In this document: positions 11,444 to 21,133 of the stretch, one piece after another
How the letters are laid out: each line of letters opens with the position of its first letter
Numbering within the stretch: the first letter of the stretch is position 1
NCBI GenBank assembly: GCA_001566295.1
Contig: KQ964247.1
Coordinates: 2,356,001 to 2,420,000, forward strand
DNA from: Microdochium bolleyi
Taxonomy: Eukaryota > Ascomycota > Sordariomycetes > Xylariales > Microdochiaceae
DNA length: 64,000 nt
Reading direction: 5' to 3'
Notes under the pieces: generated by a model
Databases searched by the model: none
The model's input: only the letters and a program-made list of their open reading frames with translations
What the model was told of the DNA's origin: nothing
Made by a program: the position numbers and the translations under genes

Positions 11444-12469
11444 CTACTGCTGCTGAGTCATTCCAGGGTATGGGTTGTACATGTTGTCTATCTCGCCATA
11501 CATAGGCTGAGGAGGCTGCTGTCCGTATGGCCCGGGGGCCTGGTTGGCGTACATGGTCTGCGTCTGGTAGTCCTGGTCGGGAGCCATGCCATGGGCCATG
11601 TTGTACTCCGTGGGCGCCATGGCCTGGTGACCAGGTCCTCCCGGCATGCCGTGCTGGCCAGGAAGACCGCTGGCAGCAGGAGCAGGTACACCGCCATGGG
11701 CGTTCTGCGCTTGGGCAGCTGGGTTTGCGCGTTTCGCGTGCGAAGCTTCCTCACGTGGCACGATATCGATGAGGAAATCGAACATGTCACTCTTGCCGAG
11801 GGCAGAGGCAATGTCAGACCGCTGTAGTGTGCGGCGCTTGTTCTCTTCGGCATGAATCCACGCGCGCATGGTCAGCTCGGTGATGAAGATGTCGCAGCCT
11901 TTGGCGAAGAGGATCGGAGCCTCGGCCGAGATCATCTTTACTTCTGGATCCGCCTTCATGACCTTCTTGATGCGGGCTAGAGGCAGCTGGTGGAGCTTGT
12001 AGTCGTGCTGGTCCGACTCGAGGTGGTTGATGGTGTGTTGCCAGTATGTGGTGAGGATGTCCTTGTACTGGCCGTGGAGGCCTTGGTGGACGTTGGCCCA
12101 GGTTCCGGTGTATAGTTCGGCAGGCGCGAAGCCAGAATTGGCAAGCTGTAATGACGAACATTAGCAGTGCATCTTCAAGCTGATCTTGGCTCACGACGCG
12201 GCGGTCCGTAGTCAATCCAGCTAAACTCGTGCGTGAGGAAGCCGTCTTGGTGAAGCGTGAGCCTCATGAGGTACTTACAGCGGCACTAGCGCCTACAGTA
12301 AGAGACATAATATTTTCATTAGCAATCTAGTCTTCAAAGATAGCAAGTCTCCGCGTAGAAGAAGTCCGACTACCTGCGTACCATAATGACCAACGGTTGT
12401 TATATCGTACGCCACCTGGGCATTCCCAGGCCGAGCAGACTGCGGGTGGTTCGCCGATGACGGATCCAT
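11444..12469 (-). CDS. HAP5: CCAAT-binding complex subunit HapE/Hap5 (NF-YC)
   Basis: Three-exon model: 12469-12382, a 14-base exon 12292-12279, and 12145-11444, giving 267 residues. The core is a textbook NF-YC histone fold. It runs from 'TYWQHTINHLES' through 'LPLARIKKVMKADPEVKMISAEAPILFAKGCDIFITELT', then 'NKRRTLQRSDIA' and 'SDMFDFLIDIVP'. The C-terminus is a Gln/Pro/Gly/Met-rich tail ending in three glutamines. HapE pairs with HapC, and the pair joins HapB and binds CCAAT boxes; in moulds the complex also partners HapX in iron control. The donor GTACGC (G at 12381) and the small exon GCGC..CGCT give residues GASAA and keep the frame into 'LANSGF'. The same frame is reached from an ATG at 12308 (MSLTV-GASAA) if transcription starts inside intron 1, so two N-termini are possible. 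The core call is certain. Confidence 0.93.
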
Positions 12470-14042
12470 GGTTGTAGGATATGCTCGCAGAGCCCTGTAT
12501 CCAGGAATCAATCCTCGATGGGAATGTCGGCTGTGTTGGACAAGAGATTTCTGTCGCGACTCGTAGTCGAGAGTATCGTCGGGTAGCGGGGGTATGAGTT
12601 TGGGACCTCGCGCGGGCGGGGCGATAGATGCGAAGAGGCTGCAGGGGCCGCGATGACAGTTGGTGTTTTCTGGGGGCGGCGGGATGGGGGGTGTATCGCG
12701 AGCCGAGTGTCGAGTTCTCTGTACTATCAGAAGCTTGTTGGTTTTGTTTACACGATGTCGCGCGTAGTGATGTAAGAAGCTCTAGAAGCTGGAGCTCGAT
12801 TGGATGGATGGGATTGGCCCGGAGGCTGGGGGAAACGGAGAAGCGCCTGGGTGAGGGGGTTGACGGCCTGATTGGCGGCGGTGTGCGCTCATGCTCTGAG
12901 TGGCAGGCGCGATGGGAAAAGGTGGGACCGCGGCCGCCGTGGCTGGAACTCTGGGCTTACCTCCCGTCTGGCTCTGTTCAGGGCACCCCGAGTATCTGTT
13001 TCGTGTCGTTGCAATCACGGGAGACTCTCGTGATCCGTACAGTGCTGTGGGTATGGGCAGGTGCCGTGGCAGATGACTTTCATAAGTACTCGCTCGTCGA
13101 GCAATAGCCGGGCCATACCCTGGCGCGTGGAGGACGCCCTCCCAAGCACTTATATACCGCCGCCCAGGCACGTCACGTCAAGGGAGAGAGGGCTATGCCG
13201 GTCAGGACAAAGGTGCAGACCGCCTCTCGGCCACGCCCACAATGACGTGGTTCCAAGCTGAACTACGAGACGTCGCCCTGTTCAAGCATCCACAGGGGAC
13301 CAGTACACTATCCGGGGTCGACGCCCGGCGAGCCCGACTCTGAACGCAGGGGAGCTGTGTGCTATTCATGCCCACGACATGTCCAGCGTCTGACCGGTCG
13401 CATGTTTAGAGACTAGGCCTTACATCATGCGATGGCACCGCCTGGGGCATCCCTCATGTCGTGGACGGCGGCACAGCCTGCACTCACACTTGATGCGTTG
13501 GCAGGCGGGTTGGGCAGCGACGGCCGACTTGGAGTCACGAAACGGTTCGCTCCAACATCAATCAGCACGATTTGGCGGCCTCGCAAAGAAAGCGAACAGT
13601 GATCAAGCCAGTCACGATCTTGTGGCGGTCGTGGAAATCATCGAGACGAAGCTGTCAAGTCGATCAGCCAGTCCGATGTTAAGCTTCGTCGTCCTGAACT
13701 CTCATACGCCAAAGCTGCTGTCCGACCAAGCCAATCAACTAACCTGGCCGTGCCCGAGTTCGTCCAGTCGGACAAGCTCTGGTGTGTGAGAGGAGTTGCA
13801 GCGCAGCCAACGTGAGGTAGACTGTGTTTCTGTACAGTGCTCTTCCCGGACAGCAACCCATTTGGTTCGAAATACACTGTACGGAGTATCCACCTTGGCC
13901 AACAGGCGCATCCACCTCACTTATCTTATCGTGCCAACCTCGAAATTTTGGGATTTATTCATCCCCGAGACCCATTGCTGCATTTCTTCCCTCTGATCTT
14001 TCGCGAACTGCGCGGCCAAACTACAGCACAGCTCCGCCCATC
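12470..14042. other. divergent promoter region, HAP5 / FCF2
   Basis: About 1.6 kb without a gene. It holds the CCAAT boxes described separately and, close to FCF2, an 8-base inverted repeat: GTACAGTG at 13832-13839 and CACTGTAC at 13875-13882. Open frames here have no recognisable domains. Confidence 0.5.
12799..12875 (-). promoter_or_regulatory. three CCAAT boxes upstream of HAP5
   Basis: Three copies of CCAAT read on the HAP5 coding strand (ATTGG on the plus strand) at 12799-12803, 12813-12817 and 12871-12875. They lie about 330-410 bases before the HAP5 ATG. The first two are 14 bases apart. HapE is part of the complex that binds this motif, so autoregulation is possible. Five-base motifs occur often by chance, so this is suggestive only. 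Confidence 0.3.
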
Positions 14043-14929
14043 ATGGCAGACTCAACCACGGCTGATCTGTCGGATGACCAGATCGAAAGGCTCCTCCAGG
14101 AGGCCGAGGTCCGGCTCGCGACCAAGCAGCAAAGCCAGGATGAAAAAAGCCTGACCAAGCCCGCATCCCTAGAAGTCGCCGCAACAGCGCAGAGCACAAC
14201 GCAGAGCACAACGCAGCAGAGCCTTGCGGCCGCATCATTGGCGCCGCCCAAGGCACAGCAAAGTGAGGAGCTCTCTGTGCGTGTTCCCGAGCTCCGCAAG
14301 TCCAAAAAGGAAATGGTACGTTGCTGTCTTTTACTCGGATCTTCTCGTTGCGCCTCTTCAGCGCCAGCCCTTTCATGATGAAAGTAATATCCCATATTTA
14401 TTGAAGTGGTAACGGATCCCGTCATGGGTGATGTTGCCACGCCAGAATGATAGATCATTATCATAGTTACTCTGACTTGCATTCACCATCACCACCTTGT
14501 CTTACCCATTGATGCCCGAGCAACCTGGCTGACAAAACAATAAAGGCCCAGACTGCCAAGCCCGACGCTGGCGCCAAGTGGTTCAACCTGCCCAAGACCA
14601 ACTTGACCCCAGAGCTCAAGCGCGACCTGCAGCTCATTAAGATGCGCTCGACGTTGGATGCGAAGCGATTCTACAAGAAGGACAATGCCAGATCTGCTGT
14701 GCCCGAGTACAGTCAGGTTGGCACCATTATCGAGGGACCCACAGAGTTCTTCAGCTCGAGGATGACCAAGAAGGAGCGCAAGCGCACCTTGCTGGAAGAG
14801 GTCCTTGACAACGAGCGGGAGACCAAGAAGTTCAAGTCCAAGTACAACGAAATCCAGACGGTCAAGATGAGCGGTCGCAAGGGTCACTACAAGAAGATGA
14901 TGCAGAAGCGGTACGGCAACAAGTCTTGA
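14043..14929 (+). CDS. FCF2: Fcf2-family pre-rRNA processing protein
   Basis: Two exons, 14043-14315 and 14546-14929, give about 218 residues. The C-terminal half is the Fcf2 domain: 'KWFNLPKTNLTPELKRDLQLIKMRSTLDAKRFYKK', then the basic 'KKERKRTLLEEVLDNE' and 'RKGHYKKMMQKRYGNKS' end. Yeast Fcf2 is an essential nucleolar protein needed for early cleavages of the 35S pre-rRNA in 40S subunit production. The N-terminal half is Gln/Thr/Ala-rich and contains a short TTQS repeat from a DNA repeat at about 14195-14215. The 230-base intron has two possible in-frame acceptors six bases apart (AAG at 14545, CAG at 14551), so a two-residue difference is possible. Confidence 0.92.
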
Positions 14930-15522
14930 ACCATAACACGGTTACGTTCTTGTCGTTTCATCGTGCCGGAAGCTGCTTGCGAGCACTCCTACCGACCAGC
15001 GCACAGCCGGCATCGCGTCGTGGTCAATCACTATCGCACGCTTTGACCTTGGAGGTCAGCCGCGGTGTCGGCTTGCCTAACTGCTTCGAGCAGTGCATCA
15101 CAAGCAGGTCTTTAGTCCTGCAATACACACCGCTGGGCAAGCTAGAGAGCAGCATCGCCATCGACCCGCCACTGGGTCACCGACGAAGCGCCTGGCTGCC
15201 TGGCCTGATTGTGTCAATGCCATCGTAAGATTCGCCTGCTCAAGAACAGCAGAACTATCATACGCTAAGAACACTGCTGTTCGAGAGTCCTGCTTGGGAC
15301 TCTCTCACAAGACTCGCAGAGATGCTCAAAGTCAAGGCGCTTGGCAACGCCTCGCCTCGAGTCGACTTGTAAATGAGTTCTACTTCAGCGCATTGAGCCG
15401 AGCCGAGCCGAGCATCCCCGTCATAGATATCCATTAGCTTACGGCTTTCGGAGTGCCTAAAGCACAAACAATATATGATACCCCATCAATGACTTCCCAC
15501 AACAATCGCGCGTTTCTTCATC
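14930..15522. other. intergenic, FCF2 and oxidoreductase 3' ends
   Basis: Convergent gap with no gene seen. A short GAGCC-type repeat (agccgagccgagccgag) lies near 15395-15412. Confidence 0.5.
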
Positions 15523-16917
15523 CTACCTGATTTTGATAACTACCTTGGCGAAGTGCTCCTGCCGTGACAGTCTCCCGTACGCCTCTTTGACCTGCTCGAA
15601 CGCAAACCACTCCGCCTCGTCGTCCAGCGCCATGTTGATCTTGTGCTCCGCCACAAAGTCCAACAACTCACGGAACATCCCTCGCGAGCCCAGTAGCACA
15701 CCGCGGACTGTACAGATATTCCACAGCGCAGCCATGATCTCGACAGGTTCTGGGGCACCCTCACCACCAGTCCCGCCGAGCAACCCGGCCATCGTGACTA
15801 CCCCGTCGCGCCGCACGGCCTTGATGGACTGCGGCGCCGTCAGCGCGCCCCCGACGTCGACGACGTGGTCGAAGCCTTGCTTCCCGTCGTTCGGGGTGTG
15901 CTGGCGCGCGGCGGAACCCCAGTCTGGCGTCTCGCGGTAGTTGATGACGTGTGTTGCCCCGAGGGCGCGGAGCTGAGCGGCCTTGGATGGGGAGGAGGTC
16001 GTTGCTACGACATTTGCACCCGCGGCTTTGGCGATCTGTATTTAGGAGTGTGTGTGTGAGCCAACGAAAACATAAACTTCAAGCCTGGTTCATGCACTAG
16101 TTCTTGAGAGACTTCATCCCAGGGTGGAGCATGTATAAATGTTAGGAACGAATACAAGAAGATCTCTCACCTGCAATGCCGCGATACTGACACCCCCGGT
16201 CCCCTGGACGAGCACCCAGTCCCCCTTCTTGACCCTCTTCCCCTGGACGCCCATCAGCGCGTTCCACGCCGTGAGCCCGCTGCACGTCAGGCTCGCGGCC
16301 GCCTCGTAGCTGATGCCCGCCGGCTTGGGCAGCAGCGCCGTGTAGTGGAACACGCCGCGCCGGGTGAGCGTGCCGTGCTGGCTCTGGCCCAGGCCGGAGC
16401 CGATGTCCTCGAAGCCGGGCATCGCGGCGTCGTCGGAGCCGGTGTGGGGGGCGAGGTGCATGACGACGTCCTGGCCTTGGGAGGAGACAGCAAGCGCAGG
16501 ACACAGGCGGGCGACGGCGGACCCGAGAGCCACGATCTTGCCGGCGCCGTCGGAGCCCGGGGTCACGTTGGGCGTTATGGGGAGGGGCATGGCCACTACT
16601 CCGGCCTGCAGGTCTTGTGTGTGAGCTCTGTCTTCTGCCTCTTAACATAGGTCTGAAGTGTTTGGACAGAAACATAGCGGCCTTTCTGCGGGCATGACGG
16701 AAGAAGAGGAATGTGAGGCGGGCACAGGCAAAAGACGGACCTTGGCAACGGCGACATCGCGATAGTTCAACGATGCCGCATACACATCAACGAGGACGTC
16801 TTCGGGACCCAGGTTAGCCTCTGTGGGCGGTGAGTACGAGGCGTCGAACTGGAGGCCCTCGTCGATGCCGTTCTGGGAGACGAGCTTCCAGCGGCCGGTT
16901 GGGGCTACTTCAGACAT
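15523..16917 (-). CDS. zinc-independent medium-chain (MDR) alcohol dehydrogenase/quinone reductase-like enzyme
   Basis: Three exons (16917-16741, 16605-16171, 16035-15523) give 374 residues. The N-terminal GroES-like fold has 'DVLVDVYAASLNYRD'. The Rossmann part shows 'LTCSGLTAWNAL', 'KKGDWVLVQGTGGVSIAALQ' (nucleotide-binding turn) and 'AKAAGANVVATTSS..KAAQLRALGATHVINY'. The cysteine/histidine set for catalytic and structural zinc in classical alcohol dehydrogenases is absent, which places it in the fungal zinc-type-ADH-like/quinone reductase group using NAD(P)H. The substrate cannot be told from sequence. The segment before the usual 'GD.V' strand is altered (LCPALAVSSQGQDVV instead of a plain VGDRV). 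The first intron starts GTCCGT, a weak but possible donor. The gene points away from VPS16. Confidence 0.87.
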
Positions 16918-17782
16918 GGTGACTCGCTGTTATTCACGGAGCCTTGGTGCAGATCTCTCAGCGGTGGATTCCGGAGGACTTGATGAGGTCGGGAGAGGTT
17001 CTACCGAATCATATGTCGAGCAGATGTGTAGTCGATGCGAGTGGTGATGGAAAGTCCTCTCGCTTTTGGCCTCCATCGACATCCTGGCTATGGTTCTCCG
17101 GTCGACCCCAGCGGAGTGGGGGGTGAAATCATGGTTCCATTCTCCTCCGACGGGGTTCGGTTTTCGAGTTGCAGCCATGAGTGCGGCACCTTTTGACAAG
17201 TCACGCAGCCATCGTTATGGTCATCGGGACCCTATATTGCGAGTCCCTGCCAGGCAATATAAGCACTTCTCCGGGAGATACATGCTTGTAGGTAGTCCAA
17301 GGCTCCGCCAGCAACATGGCTGAGTGGTATAAGTCCCTCCAAACAAGTCCCTGCAAGTGGGATGAATCGCCACTTGTCAGTGTCGAATAAGAGAATTAGG
17401 ACCTGCCTCGTCCTAGATGAGTGATTGATGAATACTCACTCTTGTATGAGTCGATTCTATCAAACTCGCCTTCTCAGGAGGCTGCGTTGAAGTTCCGCAG
17501 TTGAGAGGAACTGGACATGGCGATTATGTAAGCTGGAGGGCATGCGTCGAAGCCGCCCGGCCTCGCACGGACCGAAGTCAGGCGCTCAGGCGGGTCTGAG
17601 ACAGTGCAGCTCTCCCGCAACTGCGACCTATCACGACTGTTCCGAGCTGCCTGGACGTTGACATTGAACTCCGTTCAGCAAGCGCTCTGAGGAATACACC
17701 ATCGGTGGCTTTCTTGTCCGTCTACAGTTGAGTCCCGATCCCTCTTGCGCGGCTGCAAGGACCATGCGGTGATTTGCACGAC
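16918..17782. other. divergent promoter region, oxidoreductase / VPS16
   Basis: About 0.86 kb with no gene. It should contain the leaders of both divergent genes. A tRNA-like D-arm sequence near 17317 was examined and rejected. Confidence 0.5.
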
Positions 17783-20573
17783 ATGGAAGGGTCAGTACAT
17801 CCGACTGAGGGCTGGGAGCGGGTGGGCGACCGCTTCTACCGCAAGACGCAACTCTACACGGCTGTCTTCGACCAGGACCTCGACCTCAACAACCACATTG
17901 TCGCTGGTGCTCCCTATGGCGGAGCCGTAGGTGTGTTTTTCCCACTCTCTACTTCGCTGGCACTCTTTCAGCATCCTCGTGGTCACCAGAACTCTCGCTG
18001 ACGTCACCCCAAAGCCATCTACCGCGACGAGACAAAGATCGTCTCGTACCGCGCCGCCAAGGCCTCCAAGGGAGGAATCGACATCTACAGCTGCTCTGGA
18101 AAGCTCCTCAAGTCCATTGCCTGGGACAGAGGGTCCATCAAGGGCCTCGGCTGGTCCGAGGACGAGAAGCTGCTCGTCGTCGGCTACGACGGTACCGTTC
18201 GCTGCTACTATGGCCTCCAGGGTGATTTCACCCAGTTCTCCCTCGGTCGCGAGGCAGAGGACTTTGGCGTGAGCTCATGTCGATTCTTCGACACGGGCAT
18301 GGTCGCTCTCCTCACAAACAACACGCTCGTCTCTGTCCTCTCCTACACCGAGCCCAGGCCAAAGGTCCTCGCCGCGCCACCAGAGGGCGAGGTCCATTCC
18401 TGGAACATAATACCGCCCAACCACACGCTCTCGCGGTCGGTCGAGGTCCTGCTAAGCATCAGCAAGACAGTCTACGTCATCGACACGACCGACTGCGAGG
18501 ACCGATTTCTGGATATCGGCCCATTCTCGCACATCGGCGTCTCACCCAATGGCAAGTTCGCTGCCCTGTACTCGACAGACGGCAAGGCCCATGTTATCAC
18601 TGCCGACTTCCAGAACCGCTTGAGCGAGTATGACTCAAAGTCACAGATCAGCCCCAAGTATTTGGAGTGGTGTGGCAACGATGCCGTCGTGATAGCATGG
18701 GACGACGAGGTCAACATCGTGGGCCCTAACGGGGCTCTGGCGAGGTACTTCTACGAGGACGGCGTCCATGTCATAACCGGTAGGTTCAAATTATTTGAAT
18801 AACGAGGTGCATAATCTGACCCCCCTTTCAATACAGATCTGGACGGGGTCCGCTTGTTATCAAACAAGGTGTGCGACTTCTTGCAAAAGGTACCCGACGT
18901 CACAGAAGATGTTTTTCGGTATGGCACCGAATCGCCGGCCTCCGTGCTACTGGATGCGGTCCAGCAGCTCGAGGAGCAGTCGCCAAAGGCAGACGACAAC
19001 ATCCAGCTCATCCGGGGAAGTCTCAATGAGGCTGTTGACACCTGCGTCGCAGCGGCAGGGCATGAGTATAATGTGCACTGGCAGAAGCAACTGCTCAAGG
19101 CCGCCTCGTTCGGCAAGTCGGTGCTAGATATTTACAACAGTGACGACTTCGTCGACATGTGTGAAACCCTGCGGGTGCTCAACGCTGTGCGCTTCTTCGA
19201 GATTGGTCTGCCGCTGTCGTACGAGCAGTATCAGAGGTTGACCCCAGAAGGCCTGATCCAGAGATTAATCAACCGCCACGAATATTTGCTTGCCCTTCGC
19301 ATAGCTGGTTACCTCAGGCTACGTACCGATGAGATATATGTCCACTGGGCATCCGCCAAAGTCCGCGTTGGCTCCGAGGACGACGATTCGACCTGCCGGG
19401 TCATCGTGGACAGGCTCAGCAGCAAGCCCGGGATATCGTTCGAGACCATCGCGCAGGCTGCCTACGATGAAGGCCGTGGAAGACTGGCTACAGAATTACT
19501 CAACCACGAGCCCCGAGCCGGCCGACAGGTACCGCTGCTGCTGAACATGGAGGAGGACGAGATCGCGCTCGACAAGGCCATCGAAAGCGGCGACTCAGAT
19601 CTCATCTTCTTCGTGCTGCTCAAGATGAAGAAGAAGTTGCCCCTGGCCGCCTTCTTCCGCGTCATCAACGCCCGCCCGGCCGCCACCGCGCTCGTCGAGT
19701 CGACGGCCGAACTCGACAAGGACAACGCCCTCCTCAAGGACCTCTACTACCAGGACGACCGCCGCGTCGACGGCGCGAGCGTCTTCATTCGCGAGTCGCT
19801 CGGCCAGCCGGACGCGCGGACCGCCGGAGATAAGCTCGCGCTCGCGGCCAAGCTCATGTCTGACTCGAAGGAGACGCACTTTGAGGTCCTCGCGCTCAAA
19901 GAGGCCGCGACACTGCTGCGCATGCAGGAGAGTCTGGATCGGGACCTGACGGACACGTTCACGGGACTCAGTGTCAACGAGACGCTCTTCAAGCTCATCC
20001 GCCTGGGCTATCACGGCAAGGCCAAGAAGATCCAGAACGAGTTCAAGGTGCCGGAGAAGGTGTCGACGTGGATCCGGTAAGTCACCTGACGTGTCCTGCT
20101 CATGGAGGCCAGCATCCTTCATAACCTTTCAGCTATACTGACGTCTGCTATCTTGGTAGGCTGCGCGCTCTCGTCGCGAAGCGCGACTGGAACGAAATCG
20201 AGGAGATCTCAAAGACCAAGAAGAGCCCTATCGGCTGGGAGGTATGTATACCTCCGTCTCCCTCTCCCACTTCCGCCCATTTCGCGCATACCGGCCTCCT
20301 TTCTAACACCCGTATCCGCAGCCATATTACAATCTCACCCTGGGCGCTGGGAACCCGCGACTCGCGGCGCTATTCGTCCCCAAGTGCGTCGGGCTCGAGC
20401 CAGGCCAGTCCATCACCATGTACGAGAAGTGCGGGCTGCGCGTCAAGGCCGCCGAGGAGGCCGTCCGGCTGCGCAACGCGGACGAGTGGGCACGCCTGCT
20501 GGATGCCGCGGGCAAGGGCACTACTGAGGGCCGGGAGATTGAGAGGCTCGGGGCGCAAGTGTTCAAGAAGTGA
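17783..20573 (+). CDS. VPS16: vacuolar protein sorting subunit Vps16
   Basis: Five exons (17783-17930, 18015-18779, 18837-20076, 20160-20241, 20322-20573) give 828 residues, matching the family's usual length. The N-terminus 'GWERVGDRFYRKTQLYT' is the Vps16 signature start. It leads into an N-terminal beta-propeller (about residues 20-380) and a C-terminal alpha-solenoid (about 400-828) containing 'LLRMQESLD'-like helices and the terminal 'KSPIGWEPYYNL' segment. Vps16 is a core subunit of HOPS and CORVET, the tethering complexes for endosome and vacuole fusion. The ATG at 17783 is the first in this frame. All exon phases close (1,1,2,0). Confidence 0.96.
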
Positions 20574-21133
20574 GCGAGGGAGAAGAGGGGGGGAAGTGTT
20601 ATTCTTGACACTGCAGGAAAGCGCGGCATGACTAGTTAGTCAAGTTTGATACGACGGGGAAAAACATGGCATATGGCACAAGGACGTGGGGCTTTCAAGA
20701 TTTGAGATACGAGGGAGCGCAAGAGTCAATAGTAATACCTTGAAATTCGAGGCCCGTGAGTCTACCTCTCCCGCCATAGTCAAAAATTGGTCATGGTTGA
20801 AGCAAGCAAGCAAACGCAGCGCAGGGTGGCTATGTGTCAGGGACAATACTTAAAGTAGAAAGTTTTCTTCATTTTTTCATTCTTGCATTTTTGTCATCTT
20901 GCATCTATCCTTCCTAATGGTACTGAATTCAGATTCCCTTGCTCATCCCTCGTCATCTCTTCGTGCCCTTGAAGGAGAGAAAATCAACAAGCTTTTTGTC
21001 CACGCGCACTCCGCCGATGCCTAGACTGGTCGTGAAAGAATTCTTCTGACAAAGTGCATCTGCGTGTGCAGACGCTATGAATCCTTCCGAAGGAGAGAAA
21101 AGAGGGCTTTTGTTGTCGTCATGTGTTCACCAC
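20574..21133. other. intergenic, VPS16 and TIF3 3' ends
   Basis: Convergent gap without a gene. A T-rich patch near 20860-20905 may belong to the 3' untranslated sequence of VPS16 or the polyadenylation region of TIF3. Confidence 0.5.

Noticed and set aside
17317..17420. tRNA-like start 'ggctgagtggtataag'
   Set aside because: It resembles a D-arm, but no matching T-arm (GGTTCGA-type loop with paired stem) or acceptor stem follows at tRNA spacing.
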